This document shows, in pieces, positions 34,843 through 43,499 of a stretch of 64,000 nt of DNA (the stretch's first letter is position 1; each line of letters begins with the position of its first letter). The stretch comes from Melghirimyces algeriensis (GTDB taxonomy: Bacteria; Bacillota; Bacilli; Thermoactinomycetales; DSM-45169): the NCBI RefSeq assembly GCF_900182565.1, contig NZ_FXTI01000005.1, positions 202,402-266,401 of the forward strand. The letters are read 5' to 3'. Both the position numbers and the translations under genes were made by a program. The notes under the pieces were generated by a model, which was not told the DNA's origin, ran no database searches, and saw nothing but the letters and a program-made list of their open reading frames with translations.

Positions 34843-36021
34843 GTGGGTTATTATGATCGCTCGGACTCTGTGCGCCGCGGCATAATCATCTTTTTGACCG
34901 CAGTTTTTTCAGCTGTCATCGGCGGCCTTCTGGTCCTTACCCTCTCCCCAGCCTTGGTAAAAGTCGGGTTGTTACCCCAACAATACTTTGCAGGAGGAAC
35001 AAACGATCAGAAGGAATCGAACGAAACGGTTAATGTAGATGTAAACAATGATATTACGCAAGCGGTAAAGAAAGCGCGTCCGGCCGTTGTCGGAGTCGTC
35101 AACCTGCAAAAAAGCGGAGATCCTTTCAGTCAAGAACCTGTGGAAAGCGGGACCGGTTCCGGTGTAATCTTCCAGAAAAAAGGTGGCAAGGCTCTGGTTG
35201 TAACCAACCATCATGTGATTGAGGGAGCCAATCAGATCGGTGTCGTCATCCCCGACAAGAATGGTGGTAAATCCGTCGAAGCGAAGTTGCTTGGAAGTGA
35301 CCCCCCCACCGATTTGGCTGTTTTGGAGATCCCTTCAAAATATGTGAAACGTGTAGCTACATTTGGCAACTCGGATAAAATCAAAGCTGGAGAACCGGCC
35401 ATTGCCATTGGAAACCCACTTGGGCTGGAATTCTCCCAATCGGTTACCGCCGGAGTGATCAGCTCCCCCCATCGACAAATCCAAATTGCAGAAAACCTGG
35501 AGATGGATGTGATTCAGACCGACGCCGCCATTAACCCCGGAAACAGTGGTGGGGCCTTGGTCAACGCCACAGGGCAATTGATTGGGATCAACAGTCTTAA
35601 AATCGCCAAACAAGGGGTTGAAGGTTTAGGGTTTGCCATACCGGTCAATGATGCGAAACCGATTATCAATGATCTGATCCGCTATGGTGAAGTGCGTCGG
35701 CCGTTCCTGGGAGTGGAAGGGCTAAAAGATGTGGAGTCCGTCCACCCACGTGTCCGGTCCGATGAATTGGGCCTTCCCGATGCCATCGATGAAGGGGTCA
35801 TCATTCTGGGAACCATTACTGGCAGTGGTGCGGACAAAGGCGGGTTAAGCCGCCTGGATGTCATTGTTCAACTGGATGGGAAAAAGATTCGCAACGGCTC
35901 CCAACTCCGATCCTATCTGTGGAAGAACAAAAAGGTTGGCGATGAAATGAAAGTGACATTCTATCGTGACGGTGAGAAAAAGACAACAACTGTCACATTG
36001 ACAGAAACTCCATCCAGCTGA
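34843..36021 (+). CDS. htrA: Membrane-anchored HtrA-type serine protease
   Basis: This quality-control protease has 392 residues. It has one N-terminal membrane helix (about 13-36), a trypsin-like domain with the catalytic triad H124 (TNHHV), D157 (TDLAVL) and S235 (GNSGGAL), and one PDZ domain (about 290-390). The start is GTG 34843, 9 bases behind AAGGAGG; an ATG five bases upstream is out of frame. Its place after yycJ is as in Bacillus (yycK/htrC). Confidence 0.95.
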   Translation: MGYYDRSDSVRRGIIIFLTAVFSAVIGGLLVLTLSPALVKVGLLPQQYFAGGTNDQKESNETVNVDVNNDITQAVKKARPAVVGVVNLQKSGDPFSQEPVESGTGSGVIFQKKGGKALVVTNHHVIEGANQIGVVIPDKNGGKSVEAKLLGSDPPTDLAVLEIPSKYVKRVATFGNSDKIKAGEPAIAIGNPLGLEFSQSVTAGVISSPHRQIQIAENLEMDVIQTDAAINPGNSGGALVNATGQLIGINSLKIAKQGVEGLGFAIPVNDAKPIINDLIRYGEVRRPFLGVEGLKDVESVHPRVRSDELGLPDAIDEGVIILGTITGSGADKGGLSRLDVIVQLDGKKIRNGSQLRSYLWKNKKVGDEMKVTFYRDGEKKTTTVTLTETPSS

Positions 36022-36097
36022 ATTTCAACTGGTTTCTTCCGCCCCGCACTGCGGGGCGGATTGCTTGTTTCCATTCACAATCTCTGAGGTGAAAACA

Positions 36098-36277
36098 ATG
36101 ACAACGTCCAATGTTTGGTATGCATGCAACGAACACATCGAGATCGTTTTGGATGAAATTGTGGATCAACAAAACCGTGCCCCTGAACTTCTACCCATTG
36201 AGCCGGAAGAAAAGAACCAGGGCTTCACCTGTTACTGGTGTGACAACCCTCCTGTCTACCAGCTCAAGCTGGATTGA
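36098..36277 (+). CDS. CxxH/CxxC small zinc protein
   Basis: The 59-residue protein has CNEH at 10-13 and CYWC near residue 49, the signature of the CxxH/CxxC family found between htrA and rlmH in Bacillales. ATG 36098 has GAGGTG upstream. It lies 16 bases before rlmH. The function is unknown; a zinc-stabilised fold is likely. Confidence 0.85.
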   Translation: MTTSNVWYACNEHIEIVLDEIVDQQNRAPELLPIEPEEKNQGFTCYWCDNPPVYQLKLD

Positions 36278-36293
36278 AAGAAGGTGAAGACAG

Positions 36294-36773
36294 ATGCAGA
36301 TTCAATTGCTAGCCGTAGGAAAATTAAAGGAAAAGTATTTGCGGACAGGAGTAAACGATTATCTCCAACGCATTTCTTCCTATGCCAAAATCCAAATCTC
36401 TGAAATTGCGGAAGAAAAGGGTCAAGAGCCGCTGAGTGAAGCGGAAATCGCACAGATTAAAAACGAGGAAGGTAAACGGATGCTCCGTCACCTTTCACCG
36501 GATGTGTATGTCATCGCTCTGGTCATCCAAGGAAAGCACCTGTCATCAGAAGCTCTGGCTGAACATCTGGATCAACTCGCCACCTATGGGAAAAGCCGCA
36601 TCGCTTTTGCAATTGGCGGCTCCTACGGTCTATCCGATTCAGTCATCCAACGCGCCGACCTGACGCTTTCCTTTTCCAAAATGACCTTTCCCCATCAACT
36701 GATGCGCATCATCCTGTTGGAACAGATCTACCGTTCATTTAAGATAAACCGCGGTGAATCGTATCATAAATAA
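36294..36773 (+). CDS. rlmH: 23S rRNA pseudouridine-1915 N3-methyltransferase
   Basis: The 159-residue SPOUT methyltransferase begins MQIQLLAVGKLKEKYL and has the SAM-knot stretch AFAIGGSYGLSDSVI. The C-terminal LLEQIYRSFKINRGESYHK is also intact. It modifies helix 69 of 23S rRNA in the assembled ribosome. A terminator follows. Confidence 0.97.
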   Translation: MQIQLLAVGKLKEKYLRTGVNDYLQRISSYAKIQISEIAEEKGQEPLSEAEIAQIKNEEGKRMLRHLSPDVYVIALVIQGKHLSSEALAEHLDQLATYGKSRIAFAIGGSYGLSDSVIQRADLTLSFSKMTFPHQLMRIILLEQIYRSFKINRGESYHK

Positions 36774-36787
36774 GGAAACTTCTAATA

Positions 36788-36812
36788 AAAAAAGCGCCAA
36801 GAATGGCGCTTG
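36788..36812. terminator. Terminator between rlmH and purA
   Basis: AAGCGCCA and TGGCGCTT pair around AGAA. An A-run precedes the stem, giving a T-run on the minus strand. It probably serves purA and rlmH, which converge. Confidence 0.7.
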
Positions 36813-36851
36813 GAGCAAACGGACTTCATCCCTATATCTCTTTCCATAAGA

Positions 36852-38138
36852 TTATGCATATGCCGGGCGTACCTGGATCGTCTGTTCACGACCGGGTCCA
36901 ACGGAGAACAGGGTCAAGGGGATTCCGGTCAGGTGTGTAATCCGCTCTACATAATGCTGGGCGGACATGGGGAGATCGGAGAGACTTTGGGCTCCCGTAA
37001 TGTCTTCATTCCAACCGGGAAGTTCTTCATAGACCGGTTCACATTCCTTCAAGACGTCCAGATTGGCTGGATAGTTTTCCAGCAATTGACCGTTGTAGCG
37101 ATATGCCTTGCATATTTTTACGGTCGGAAGTCCTGTCAGGACATCCAAAGAATTGAGGGAAAGACCGGTAATACCACTCACTCGACGGGCGTGGCGAACC
37201 ACTACACTGTCAAACCATCCTACACGACGTGGCCGGCCGGTCGTGGTCCCATACTCTCTCCCGACTTCCCGAATTTGCTCACCGATCTCATCATGAAGTT
37301 CTGTTGGGAATGGACCATCTCCGACCCGTGTTGTATAGGCTTTTGCGACCCCGATCACCTGATGGATCTTGGTGGGCCCCACTCCAGAGCCAATGCAGAC
37401 TCCCCCGGCCACCGGGTTGGAAGAGGTGACAAACGGATACGTTCCCTGATCGATGTCCAGCATCACACCTTGCGCTCCTTCAAAGAGGACCCGATACCCC
37501 TGATCAATCGCATCATTGAGCACAACCGAAGTATCTGTTACATAAGGTCGAAGTTGATCGGCCACTTCTCTGTAGGGCTCAAAAATCTCCTCAAATGTAA
37601 ACCCTTCCGTCTCATACAGCCTCTCCAATATTCGGTTTTTCTCTTCCAGATTCTTCTTCAATTTCTCCGCAAAGAGATCCTGATCCAGCAAATCCGATAC
37701 ACGAATACCGATCCGAGCCGCTTTATCCATATAGGCCGGACCGATTCCCTTGCCGGTAGTTCCGATTTTCCCCTTCCCTTTTCGAGCCTCCTCCACCTTG
37801 TCCAAACGAATGTGGTAAGGCATGATGACATGGGCCCGATCGGAAATACGGAGGTTTTGTGTGGAAACCCCTTGCTCCCATAAATATTGCAATTCCTTCA
37901 GCATCGCTTCCGGATGAAGAACCATTCCATTTCCCAGTACACATATTTTCTCAGGATAAAAGATCCCTGAAGGGATTAAGTGCAATTTGTAACGCTTTCC
38001 ACCAAATTCAATGGTATGACCCGCATTGTTTCCCCCTTGATACCGGGAAACCACTTCTGCTGTTTCCGCAAGAAAGTCCGTGATCTTTCCTTTCCCTTCA
38101 TCGCCCCATTGGGTTCCGACAACGACTACCGTTGACAT
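36852..38138 (-). CDS. purA: Adenylosuccinate synthetase
   Basis: This GTP-dependent enzyme makes adenylosuccinate from IMP and aspartate. The 428 residues start MSTVVVVGTQWGDEGKGKI, the family P-loop, when ATG 38138 is used; AAGGAGGAATCAACG lies in front. QYAGGNNAGHT-like (RYQGGNNAGHT) and TTTGRPRRVGWFD motifs are intact. It has its own promoter and PurR-type boxes, divergent from the fructose operon. Confidence 0.97.
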   Translation of the reverse strand: MSTVVVVGTQWGDEGKGKITDFLAETAEVVSRYQGGNNAGHTIEFGGKRYKLHLIPSGIFYPEKICVLGNGMVLHPEAMLKELQYLWEQGVSTQNLRISDRAHVIMPYHIRLDKVEEARKGKGKIGTTGKGIGPAYMDKAARIGIRVSDLLDQDLFAEKLKKNLEEKNRILERLYETEGFTFEEIFEPYREVADQLRPYVTDTSVVLNDAIDQGYRVLFEGAQGVMLDIDQGTYPFVTSSNPVAGGVCIGSGVGPTKIHQVIGVAKAYTTRVGDGPFPTELHDEIGEQIREVGREYGTTTGRPRRVGWFDSVVVRHARRVSGITGLSLNSLDVLTGLPTVKICKAYRYNGQLLENYPANLDVLKECEPVYEELPGWNEDITGAQSLSDLPMSAQHYVERITHLTGIPLTLFSVGPGREQTIQVRPAYA

Positions 38139-38189
38139 CGTTGATTCCTCCTTCACTTGGGCACCGGCTTCCGATGTAAATCCTTTTTC

Positions 38190-38218
38190 AGTGTACCGAG
38201 AAAAAGTAGGAGTGTCAA
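38190..38218 (-). promoter_or_regulatory. Sigma-A promoter of purA
   Basis: TTGACA (complement of 38213-38218) and TACACT (complement of 38190-38195) are 17 bases apart, about 50 bases upstream of the start codon. Confidence 0.85.
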
Positions 38219-38222
38219 CGGA

Positions 38223-38266
38223 AAATACGAACAAAAACAACAATATCAAATATAATATTCGTTTTT
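38223..38266. promoter_or_regulatory. Pair of inverted PurBoxes
   Basis: AAATACGAACAAA (38223-38235) and, inverted, AAAAACGAATATT (complement of 38254-38266) each match 11 of 13 bases of the PurR box AWWWCCGAACWWT. They are arranged head to head just upstream of the purA -35 element, as at Bacillus PurR operons. No purR gene is in the window. Confidence 0.6.
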
Positions 38267-38302
38267 AGTATGATACTCCCCGGAATCGCTAAAATTCACC
38301 AA

Positions 38303-38318
38303 ATGAAAGCGCTTGAAA
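38303..38318 (+). promoter_or_regulatory. Catabolite-responsive element (cre)
   Basis: ATGAAAGCGCTTGAAA fits the CcpA cre consensus at all but one conserved base. It overlaps the -35 element (TTGAAA, 38313-38318) of the fruR promoter. Confidence 0.6.
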
Positions 38319-38342
38319 AAATCATAATCAATCATATATAAT
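38313..38342 (+). promoter_or_regulatory. Sigma-A promoter of the fructose operon
   Basis: TTGAAA (38313-38318) and TATAAT (38337-38342) are 18 bases apart and lie about 33 bases before the fruR start. cre and FruR-like repeats overlap it. Confidence 0.75.
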
Positions 38343-38359
38343 CAAAATAAATCAAATTC
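38320..38359 (+). promoter_or_regulatory. Four 10-bp direct repeats, probable FruR operator
   Basis: AATCA occurs at 38320, 38330, 38340 and 38350, exactly one helical turn apart, each followed by an A/T-rich pentamer. The array covers the spacer and -10 box of the fruR promoter. DeoR-family regulators commonly bind tandem repeats, and the gene behind encodes one. The pairing is inferred. Confidence 0.6.
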
Positions 38360-38374
38360 AAAAAGGAAGAAGCA

Positions 38375-39139
38375 ATGATGTTTGCTGAAGAGAGACGTAG
38401 GCGGATTCTCAACTATATTAATGAGCACAGTCGTGCTTCCGTGACAGAATTAACCTCGGTATTTCATGTTTCTGAAGCCACCGTCCGCCGGGATTTAAAG
38501 GAACTGGAAGAGGAAGGCTTACTGCATCGGACCCATGGAGGAGCCTTGGCATTTCAATCGGTCAGCTTTGAACCTACCTTTTCCGAAAAACGGGTGCATC
38601 ATGCAGAGGAAAAACAACGAATCGCAGCAAAAGCGCTGGAGTGGATTCATGAAGAAGATACCATCCTTCTGGATTCGGGTACAACGACGTATCAGCTGGC
38701 ACAACGGATCTCCTCTCTTCGCTCCTTGACAGTCGTAACAAACTCTTATCAGATCCTTCGTGAATTGGAACATACAGAATCGCTGGAGCTGGTAAGTACC
38801 GGGGGGGTGGTGCGTAGAAGTACCCAGTCGCTGGTTGGACCCATTGCCGAAAAGACGCTGGAGATGATCAAAGTGGACAAAGTCTTTCTGGGAACCAATG
38901 CACTCGACCTGGAAGCCGGGCTCACAACCCCCAATCTCTATGAAGCCCAGGTGAAAAAAGCCATGGTTCAGGCCGCCAGCCAAGTGATTTTATTGTGTGA
39001 CTCCAGCAAAATCAACCAAACCTCTTTTGCCAAAGTCGTCTCCTTATCCGATGTGGATGTCTGGATTACGGATGAAGAAGCACCGGACGATGTGGTACAA
39101 CAAGTTAGCGATGCAGGTGTGGAAGTCATATTGGTATAG
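38375..39139 (+). CDS. fruR: DeoR-family regulator of the fructose operon
   Basis: The 254-residue protein has the DeoR N-terminal helix-turn-helix (ERRRRILNYI, then VTELTSVFHVSEATVRRDLKEL). The C-terminal sugar-phosphate sensor domain has the LDSGTTTYQLA and FLGTNALD motifs. It heads an operon with fruK and the fructose PTS, so fructose-1-phosphate is the likely ligand. Two adjacent ATG codons (38375, 38378) follow AAAGGAAG; either may be used. Confidence 0.92.
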   Translation: MMFAEERRRRILNYINEHSRASVTELTSVFHVSEATVRRDLKELEEEGLLHRTHGGALAFQSVSFEPTFSEKRVHHAEEKQRIAAKALEWIHEEDTILLDSGTTTYQLAQRISSLRSLTVVTNSYQILRELEHTESLELVSTGGVVRRSTQSLVGPIAEKTLEMIKVDKVFLGTNALDLEAGLTTPNLYEAQVKKAMVQAASQVILLCDSSKINQTSFAKVVSLSDVDVWITDEEAPDDVVQQVSDAGVEVILV

Positions 39140-39157
39140 GTGGTGGAGAGAAACGAA

Positions 39158-40090
39158 ATGGGGAAAATTGTAACCGTCACATTAAATCCGGCCATTGATA
39201 AAACCGTAACATTACCTCGATTGGAACCTGGATGTGTCAATCGTATTCATCAGGTTCGAACCGATCCGGGTGGCAAGGGAATCAATGTTGCTCGTGCCTT
39301 GCATCAGTGGGGTGCTGATGTCACAGCTACCGGATTTAACGGTGGATGGACAGGCAAATGGTTGGAGAGTTACTTGCAACAGGAGGGAATCACCCATCAT
39401 CTTGTTCCATTACCCGGAGATACCCGGATGAATTGGAAATTGATGGAAACAGAAACCGATCGGGTAACGGATATCAATGAACCAGGGTTTCGAGTGACAG
39501 AGAAAGCGTTGATATTACTGGAGATTCAGTTGTCTGAGGTATTGGAAGGAGCGAAAGCCGTTGTTTTTGCCGGCAGTTTGCCTGACGGGGTTTCCGAGGA
39601 TGTGTATCAGCGACTGATTGATCTCGCACAAAAGAAACAGGTTCCCGTCTTTGTGGACACCGAAGGGGTACCCTTTCAAAAGTGTATGGAACAAGCTCCT
39701 TTTGCTGTCAAACCCAATATGGATGAGGTTTCCAAATGGATGGGTTTCAAGATTGAAAAGGAAGAAGATATCCGAAGAGCCGGTCATTGTTTATTGGATA
39801 AAGGCGTAAAAGTGGCTGTCATTTCGATGGGAGAACAGGGCGCCTGGTTTTTTATGAAAGAGCAACAATTTCGAACCGTTCCCGTTTCCATTCATCATGC
39901 TCACCCTGTTGGTGCGGGTGACGCCATGGTCGCTGGGTTGCTTTATGGGATGTCTTCCGGGTGGAACTGGAAAAAGACAGCTCGTTTTGCCACAGCGGCG
40001 GGAACCGTTGCTGCTTCTTATCCTGGAACACAGTTTGGATCACTGGAGGAAGTGGAAGCGGTTGCACCACAGGTGCAATTGATTGAATAA
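39158..40090 (+). CDS. fruK: 1-phosphofructokinase
   Basis: This PfkB-family kinase phosphorylates fructose-1-phosphate to the 1,6-bisphosphate. It has 310 residues, the opening VTLNPAIDKTV, GGKGINVARAL for substrate binding, and the PfkB signature VGAGDAMVAGLLYG with the catalytic aspartate. ATG 39158 has GGTGGAGAG upstream; the GTG at 39140 is less well placed. It lies between fruR and fruA. Confidence 0.95.
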   Translation: MGKIVTVTLNPAIDKTVTLPRLEPGCVNRIHQVRTDPGGKGINVARALHQWGADVTATGFNGGWTGKWLESYLQQEGITHHLVPLPGDTRMNWKLMETETDRVTDINEPGFRVTEKALILLEIQLSEVLEGAKAVVFAGSLPDGVSEDVYQRLIDLAQKKQVPVFVDTEGVPFQKCMEQAPFAVKPNMDEVSKWMGFKIEKEEDIRRAGHCLLDKGVKVAVISMGEQGAWFFMKEQQFRTVPVSIHHAHPVGAGDAMVAGLLYGMSSGWNWKKTARFATAAGTVAASYPGTQFGSLEEVEAVAPQVQLIE

Positions 40091-40118
40091 GAAACATGAA
40101 GACATGGGAGGGAGATCA

Positions 40119-41522
40119 ATGAAAAAGCTGTTGGCCGTTACGGGTTGCCCGACAGGCATTGCTCACACATTTATGGCAGCGGAATCATTACAGCAAGCTG
40201 CCAAGGCAAAAGACGTTTCCATCAAGGTGGAGACCCGAGGAGCTTCCGGTGTGGAAAACCGGATCACAGACGAGGATCTTCAGGAAGCTCACGCCGTCAT
40301 CATTTGTTCCGATGTGGATGCAGAAGAAGAGCGCTTTCATCAACTTCCCATCGTCCGGGCCTCTCTGAGTGAAGCAATCAAAAACGCTCAGCAAGTACTG
40401 GACGAGGCCTTACAAAAAGAGCCTGCGGAGAAAATGGAAAAACAAGCACCACCTTCAACAGGTTCTGATCGTTCAAAAGGACAGCAAAACCGCATTTACA
40501 AGCATCTGATGAACGGTGTTTCCTTTATGATCCCGCTGGTGGTGGCAGGCGGACTGATCATTGCTCTTTCCTTCGCCTTTGGCGGGATCCATGGTGCAGA
40601 ACAGGAAGGGAGTTTGGCCGCCGGTCTTATGAAAATCGGTGCTGAAGGGGCATTTGCTTTGATGGTTCCGATTCTGGCCGGATATATCGCTTTTTCCATC
40701 GCAGATAAGGCTGGTTTGACTCCAGGGTTGGTCGGTGGTATGTTAGCTTCCAATCTGGGGGCCGGTTTCTTGGGAGGAATTGTGGCCGGATTTTTGGCAG
40801 GTTATATTGCAAAAGGGGTAAAAGACTATCTTCCCCTGCCAAAAAGTATGGAAAAACTGAAACCCGTATTAATCATTCCCCTGCTGGGCACATTAGCCGT
40901 TGGCCTATTAATGGTTTTTGTCGTCGGTACACCTGTCAAAGCATTGATGGATAGCCTGACCGCTTGGCTGAAATCCATGGGATCGGGCAATGCTGCCGTA
41001 CTCGGTTTAATCTTGGGAGCCATGATGTCGTTTGATATGGGAGGACCGATCAACAAAGCGGCCTATACTTTTAGCGTCGGGTTGTTGGAAAGTGGCATTC
41101 ACGGCCCCATGGCAGCAACAATGGCTGCTGGAATGGTCCCCCCGTTGGCTCTGTGGCTGGCCACTCTTTGGGCTCGCCGCAAGTTTACAGAAGAGGAGCG
41201 GGAAGCAGGGAAAGCTGCCGGTATTCTTGGGCTGTCTTTTATCACGGAGGGAGCCATTCCATTTGCAGCAGCAGACCCCCTGCGCGTCATTCCTTCATTG
41301 GTGGCGGGATCAGCCGTAACCGGTGGTCTTGCGATGATGTTGGATGTTACCTTGCGTGCTCCCCACGGAGGCGTGTTTGTTCTCCCCATTCCTCATGCGG
41401 TGGGAAATGTCGGCGGTTTTGTACTCGCATTGGTCGCCGGAGTATTGATCTCCGCAATACTGGTCACCTTGCTGAAACGAAATGTGCTCAATCAGGAGGA
41501 GAAAACGGATGAAACTGCATGA
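40119..41522 (+). CDS. fruA: Fructose PTS transporter, IIBC components
   Basis: The 467-residue protein has an N-terminal IIB domain with the phospho-cysteine in TGCPTGIAHTFMAAE (about 1-100). A charged linker and a multi-helix IIC permease domain (about 125-460) follow, with the conserved GGPINKAAYTF and ITEGAIPFAAADP stretches. It imports fructose as fructose-1-phosphate. The IIA part found fused in Bacillus FruA is here a separate gene overlapping by 14 bases. ATG 40119 follows GGGAGGGAG. Confidence 0.95.
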   Translation: MKKLLAVTGCPTGIAHTFMAAESLQQAAKAKDVSIKVETRGASGVENRITDEDLQEAHAVIICSDVDAEEERFHQLPIVRASLSEAIKNAQQVLDEALQKEPAEKMEKQAPPSTGSDRSKGQQNRIYKHLMNGVSFMIPLVVAGGLIIALSFAFGGIHGAEQEGSLAAGLMKIGAEGAFALMVPILAGYIAFSIADKAGLTPGLVGGMLASNLGAGFLGGIVAGFLAGYIAKGVKDYLPLPKSMEKLKPVLIIPLLGTLAVGLLMVFVVGTPVKALMDSLTAWLKSMGSGNAAVLGLILGAMMSFDMGGPINKAAYTFSVGLLESGIHGPMAATMAAGMVPPLALWLATLWARRKFTEEEREAGKAAGILGLSFITEGAIPFAAADPLRVIPSLVAGSAVTGGLAMMLDVTLRAPHGGVFVLPIPHAVGNVGGFVLALVAGVLISAILVTLLKRNVLNQEEKTDETA

Positions 41523-41955
41523 AATGATTCAAAAAAATTGGATACAATTGGACCGATCCGCACAATCCCGTGAAGAGGTTTTGCAACAATTGGCGGAACG
41601 GCTGGAAGCAGACGGGGTATTGACAGATAAAAACGCTTATTTGGAAGCGGTTCGTGCAAGGGAAGAACAGGGAAGCACGGCCATCGGGTTTGATGTTTCC
41701 ATCCCCCATGGAAAATCAGAGGGTGTGGCCCATTCAGCGGTTGCCTTTGCCCGGCTTCCACAACCGATCGATTGGTCCGGTTCAGGGGACATGACCCGTT
41801 TGGTCTTTCTGATCGCCGTTCCCAAAGAACAGGAAGGGACAGAACATCTGCAAATTCTGGCCGCACTATCCCGTAAACTGATGCACGCGGGATTTCGTGA
41901 AGAACTGAAAGGAGCAGCGACTCCGGAGGATGTTTTACATGTGTTAGAGGGGTAA
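41509..41955 (+). CDS. Fructose PTS IIA component
   Basis: The 148-residue protein is a mannitol/fructose-type IIA domain. The phospho-histidine lies in DVSIPHGKSEGV, and AREEQGSTAIG precedes it as usual. It passes phosphate from HPr to the IIB domain. ATG 41509 follows AGGAGGAG inside the end of fruA, so the two are co-translated. It is the last gene of the fructose operon. Confidence 0.95.
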   Translation: MKLHEMIQKNWIQLDRSAQSREEVLQQLAERLEADGVLTDKNAYLEAVRAREEQGSTAIGFDVSIPHGKSEGVAHSAVAFARLPQPIDWSGSGDMTRLVFLIAVPKEQEGTEHLQILAALSRKLMHAGFREELKGAATPEDVLHVLEG

Positions 41956-41975
41956 AGAAACCGCTAATCACCTTT

Positions 41976-42000
41976 ACGGACCTTTTCGGGTCCGTTTTTT
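41976..42000 (+). terminator. Terminator of the fructose operon
   Basis: ACGGACC and GGTCCGT pair around TTTTCG and are followed by TTTTT, 20 bases after the IIA stop codon. Confidence 0.88.
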
Positions 42001-42049
42001 CTATCCGTATTCTGAAAGAATCGCCCTGCTCATCGCGTTAGCACAGGTC

Positions 42050-42086
42050 AAAAAAATAACACCACTTGTTGCCGTAAAAGTGGTGT
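42050..42086 (-). terminator. Terminator of dnaB
   Basis: On the minus strand ACACCACTT and AAGTGGTGT form a 9-bp stem, followed by TATTTTTTT. It starts right after the dnaB stop codon. Confidence 0.88.
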
Positions 42087-42088
42087 CT

Positions 42089-43426
42089 TTATGATTCATG
42101 ACGCATATCCAGACTGAGAAATTTATTGTAGTTTTTCAGGAAAAGAAGTTCCACTTTTCCAATCGGGCCATTCCGGTGTTTGGCGAGGATCACTTCAATG
42201 ATGTTTTTCTTCTCCGAATCCTCATTATAGTAATCATCCCGATACAAAAAGGAAACAATATCCGCGTCCTGTTCAATGGAACCGGACTCCCGAAGGTCCG
42301 ACAACATCGGCCGTTTATCCTGACGCTGTTCCACTGCACGGGATAACTGGGACAGAGCAATCACTGGCACATTTAATTCACGGGCCAACAGTTTCAAAGA
42401 ACGGGAGATTTCAGAGATCTCTTGCTGCCGACTGTCCCGTCCCCGACCCTCAATCAATTGAAGATAGTCAATTAAAACCATACCCAAACCATGTTCCGCC
42501 TGAAGCCGCCGAAGTTTGGAACGGATTTCAAAAACGCTGATCCCCGGCGTGTCATCGATGAAAATGGGAGCCTCCGACAGATTGCTGATGGCCATAGTCA
42601 GCTTCTCCCAATCCTCATCTTCCAATCTCCCGGAACGAAATACCTGGGCATCGATATTCCCCTCTGCGGCCAACATCCGTTGGACCAACTGCGGAGCCGA
42701 CATTTCCAGATTAAAAATGGCTACAGGTAGCCCGGCCCGAACCGCCACATTTTGTGCCACATTCAAGCTAAACGCCGTCTTTCCCATACTGGGGCGGGCA
42801 GCCAGAATAATCAAATCCGATTTTTGAAATCCGGAGGTCATTCGATCCAGGTCGGTATATCCTGATGGTACCCCGGTTAATTTTCCCTGATTGTAATGAA
42901 GATTTTCGATTCGCTCAAACGTTTCCATCAAAATATCCCGGATGGGGGTAAATCCTTTTCGAATCCTTCGCTGGGAAATATCCAAAATCTTTTTCTCTGC
43001 GGAATCAATCACCTGAACCACTTCATCGTTTCCGGAATAACCGGACGTTGCAATTTCAGTGGCCGTTCGGATCAGACGGCGCAAGATCGCTTTTTCTTCA
43101 ACAATTCTAGAATAATAATCAACGTTGGCAGCTGTGGGCACAGATTCAGCCAACTCCGTCAAATAGGTAACCCCACCGATTTCCTCCAATAACTTCTGAT
43201 CGGAAAGTTTCGATGTAAGCGTCACTAAATCAATGGGCTCACCTTGTTCAGACAAATCGATGATCACTTCAAAAAGACGTTGATGGGCCTGACGATAGAA
43301 GTCCTCCGGCCGAAGGCGCTCTGTTACTGTAACCAAAACGGAGGGCTCAATCAGAATCGCTCCCAGAACCGCCCGTTCCGCTTCCTGATTGTGAGGGGGC
43401 ATCCGGTCTGCAAACAGTTCACTCAT
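42089..43426 (-). CDS. dnaB: Replicative DNA helicase DnaB (DnaC of Bacillus)
   Basis: The 445-residue helicase has the N-terminal primase-interacting domain and a RecA-type motor. Walker A lies in AARPSMGKTAFSLN, Walker B in LIDYLQLIEG, and the arginine finger region in DLRESGSIEQDAD. No intein is present. ATG 43426 follows GGAGGATGG. A hairpin separates it from rplI, so it may also have its own promoter. Confidence 0.96.
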   Translation of the reverse strand: MSELFADRMPPHNQEAERAVLGAILIEPSVLVTVTERLRPEDFYRQAHQRLFEVIIDLSEQGEPIDLVTLTSKLSDQKLLEEIGGVTYLTELAESVPTAANVDYYSRIVEEKAILRRLIRTATEIATSGYSGNDEVVQVIDSAEKKILDISQRRIRKGFTPIRDILMETFERIENLHYNQGKLTGVPSGYTDLDRMTSGFQKSDLIILAARPSMGKTAFSLNVAQNVAVRAGLPVAIFNLEMSAPQLVQRMLAAEGNIDAQVFRSGRLEDEDWEKLTMAISNLSEAPIFIDDTPGISVFEIRSKLRRLQAEHGLGMVLIDYLQLIEGRGRDSRQQEISEISRSLKLLARELNVPVIALSQLSRAVEQRQDKRPMLSDLRESGSIEQDADIVSFLYRDDYYNEDSEKKNIIEVILAKHRNGPIGKVELLFLKNYNKFLSLDMRHES

Positions 43427-43453
43427 TTTCCACCATCCTCCATCCAGAAGCAT

Positions 43454-43489
43454 AAAAAAAGCGCTTCACCCTTTGGGAAGCGCTTTTTA
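43454..43489. terminator. Hairpin between rplI and dnaB
   Basis: AAAGCGCTTC and GAAGCGCTTT form a 10-bp stem with A/T runs on both sides. It attenuates or ends the rpsF-to-rplI transcription units before dnaB. Confidence 0.8.
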
Positions 43490-43499
43490 ACGCCCATGT

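Noticed and set aside
36810..37883. 357-codon frame antisense to purA
   Set aside because: It is a shadow of purA without start signals.
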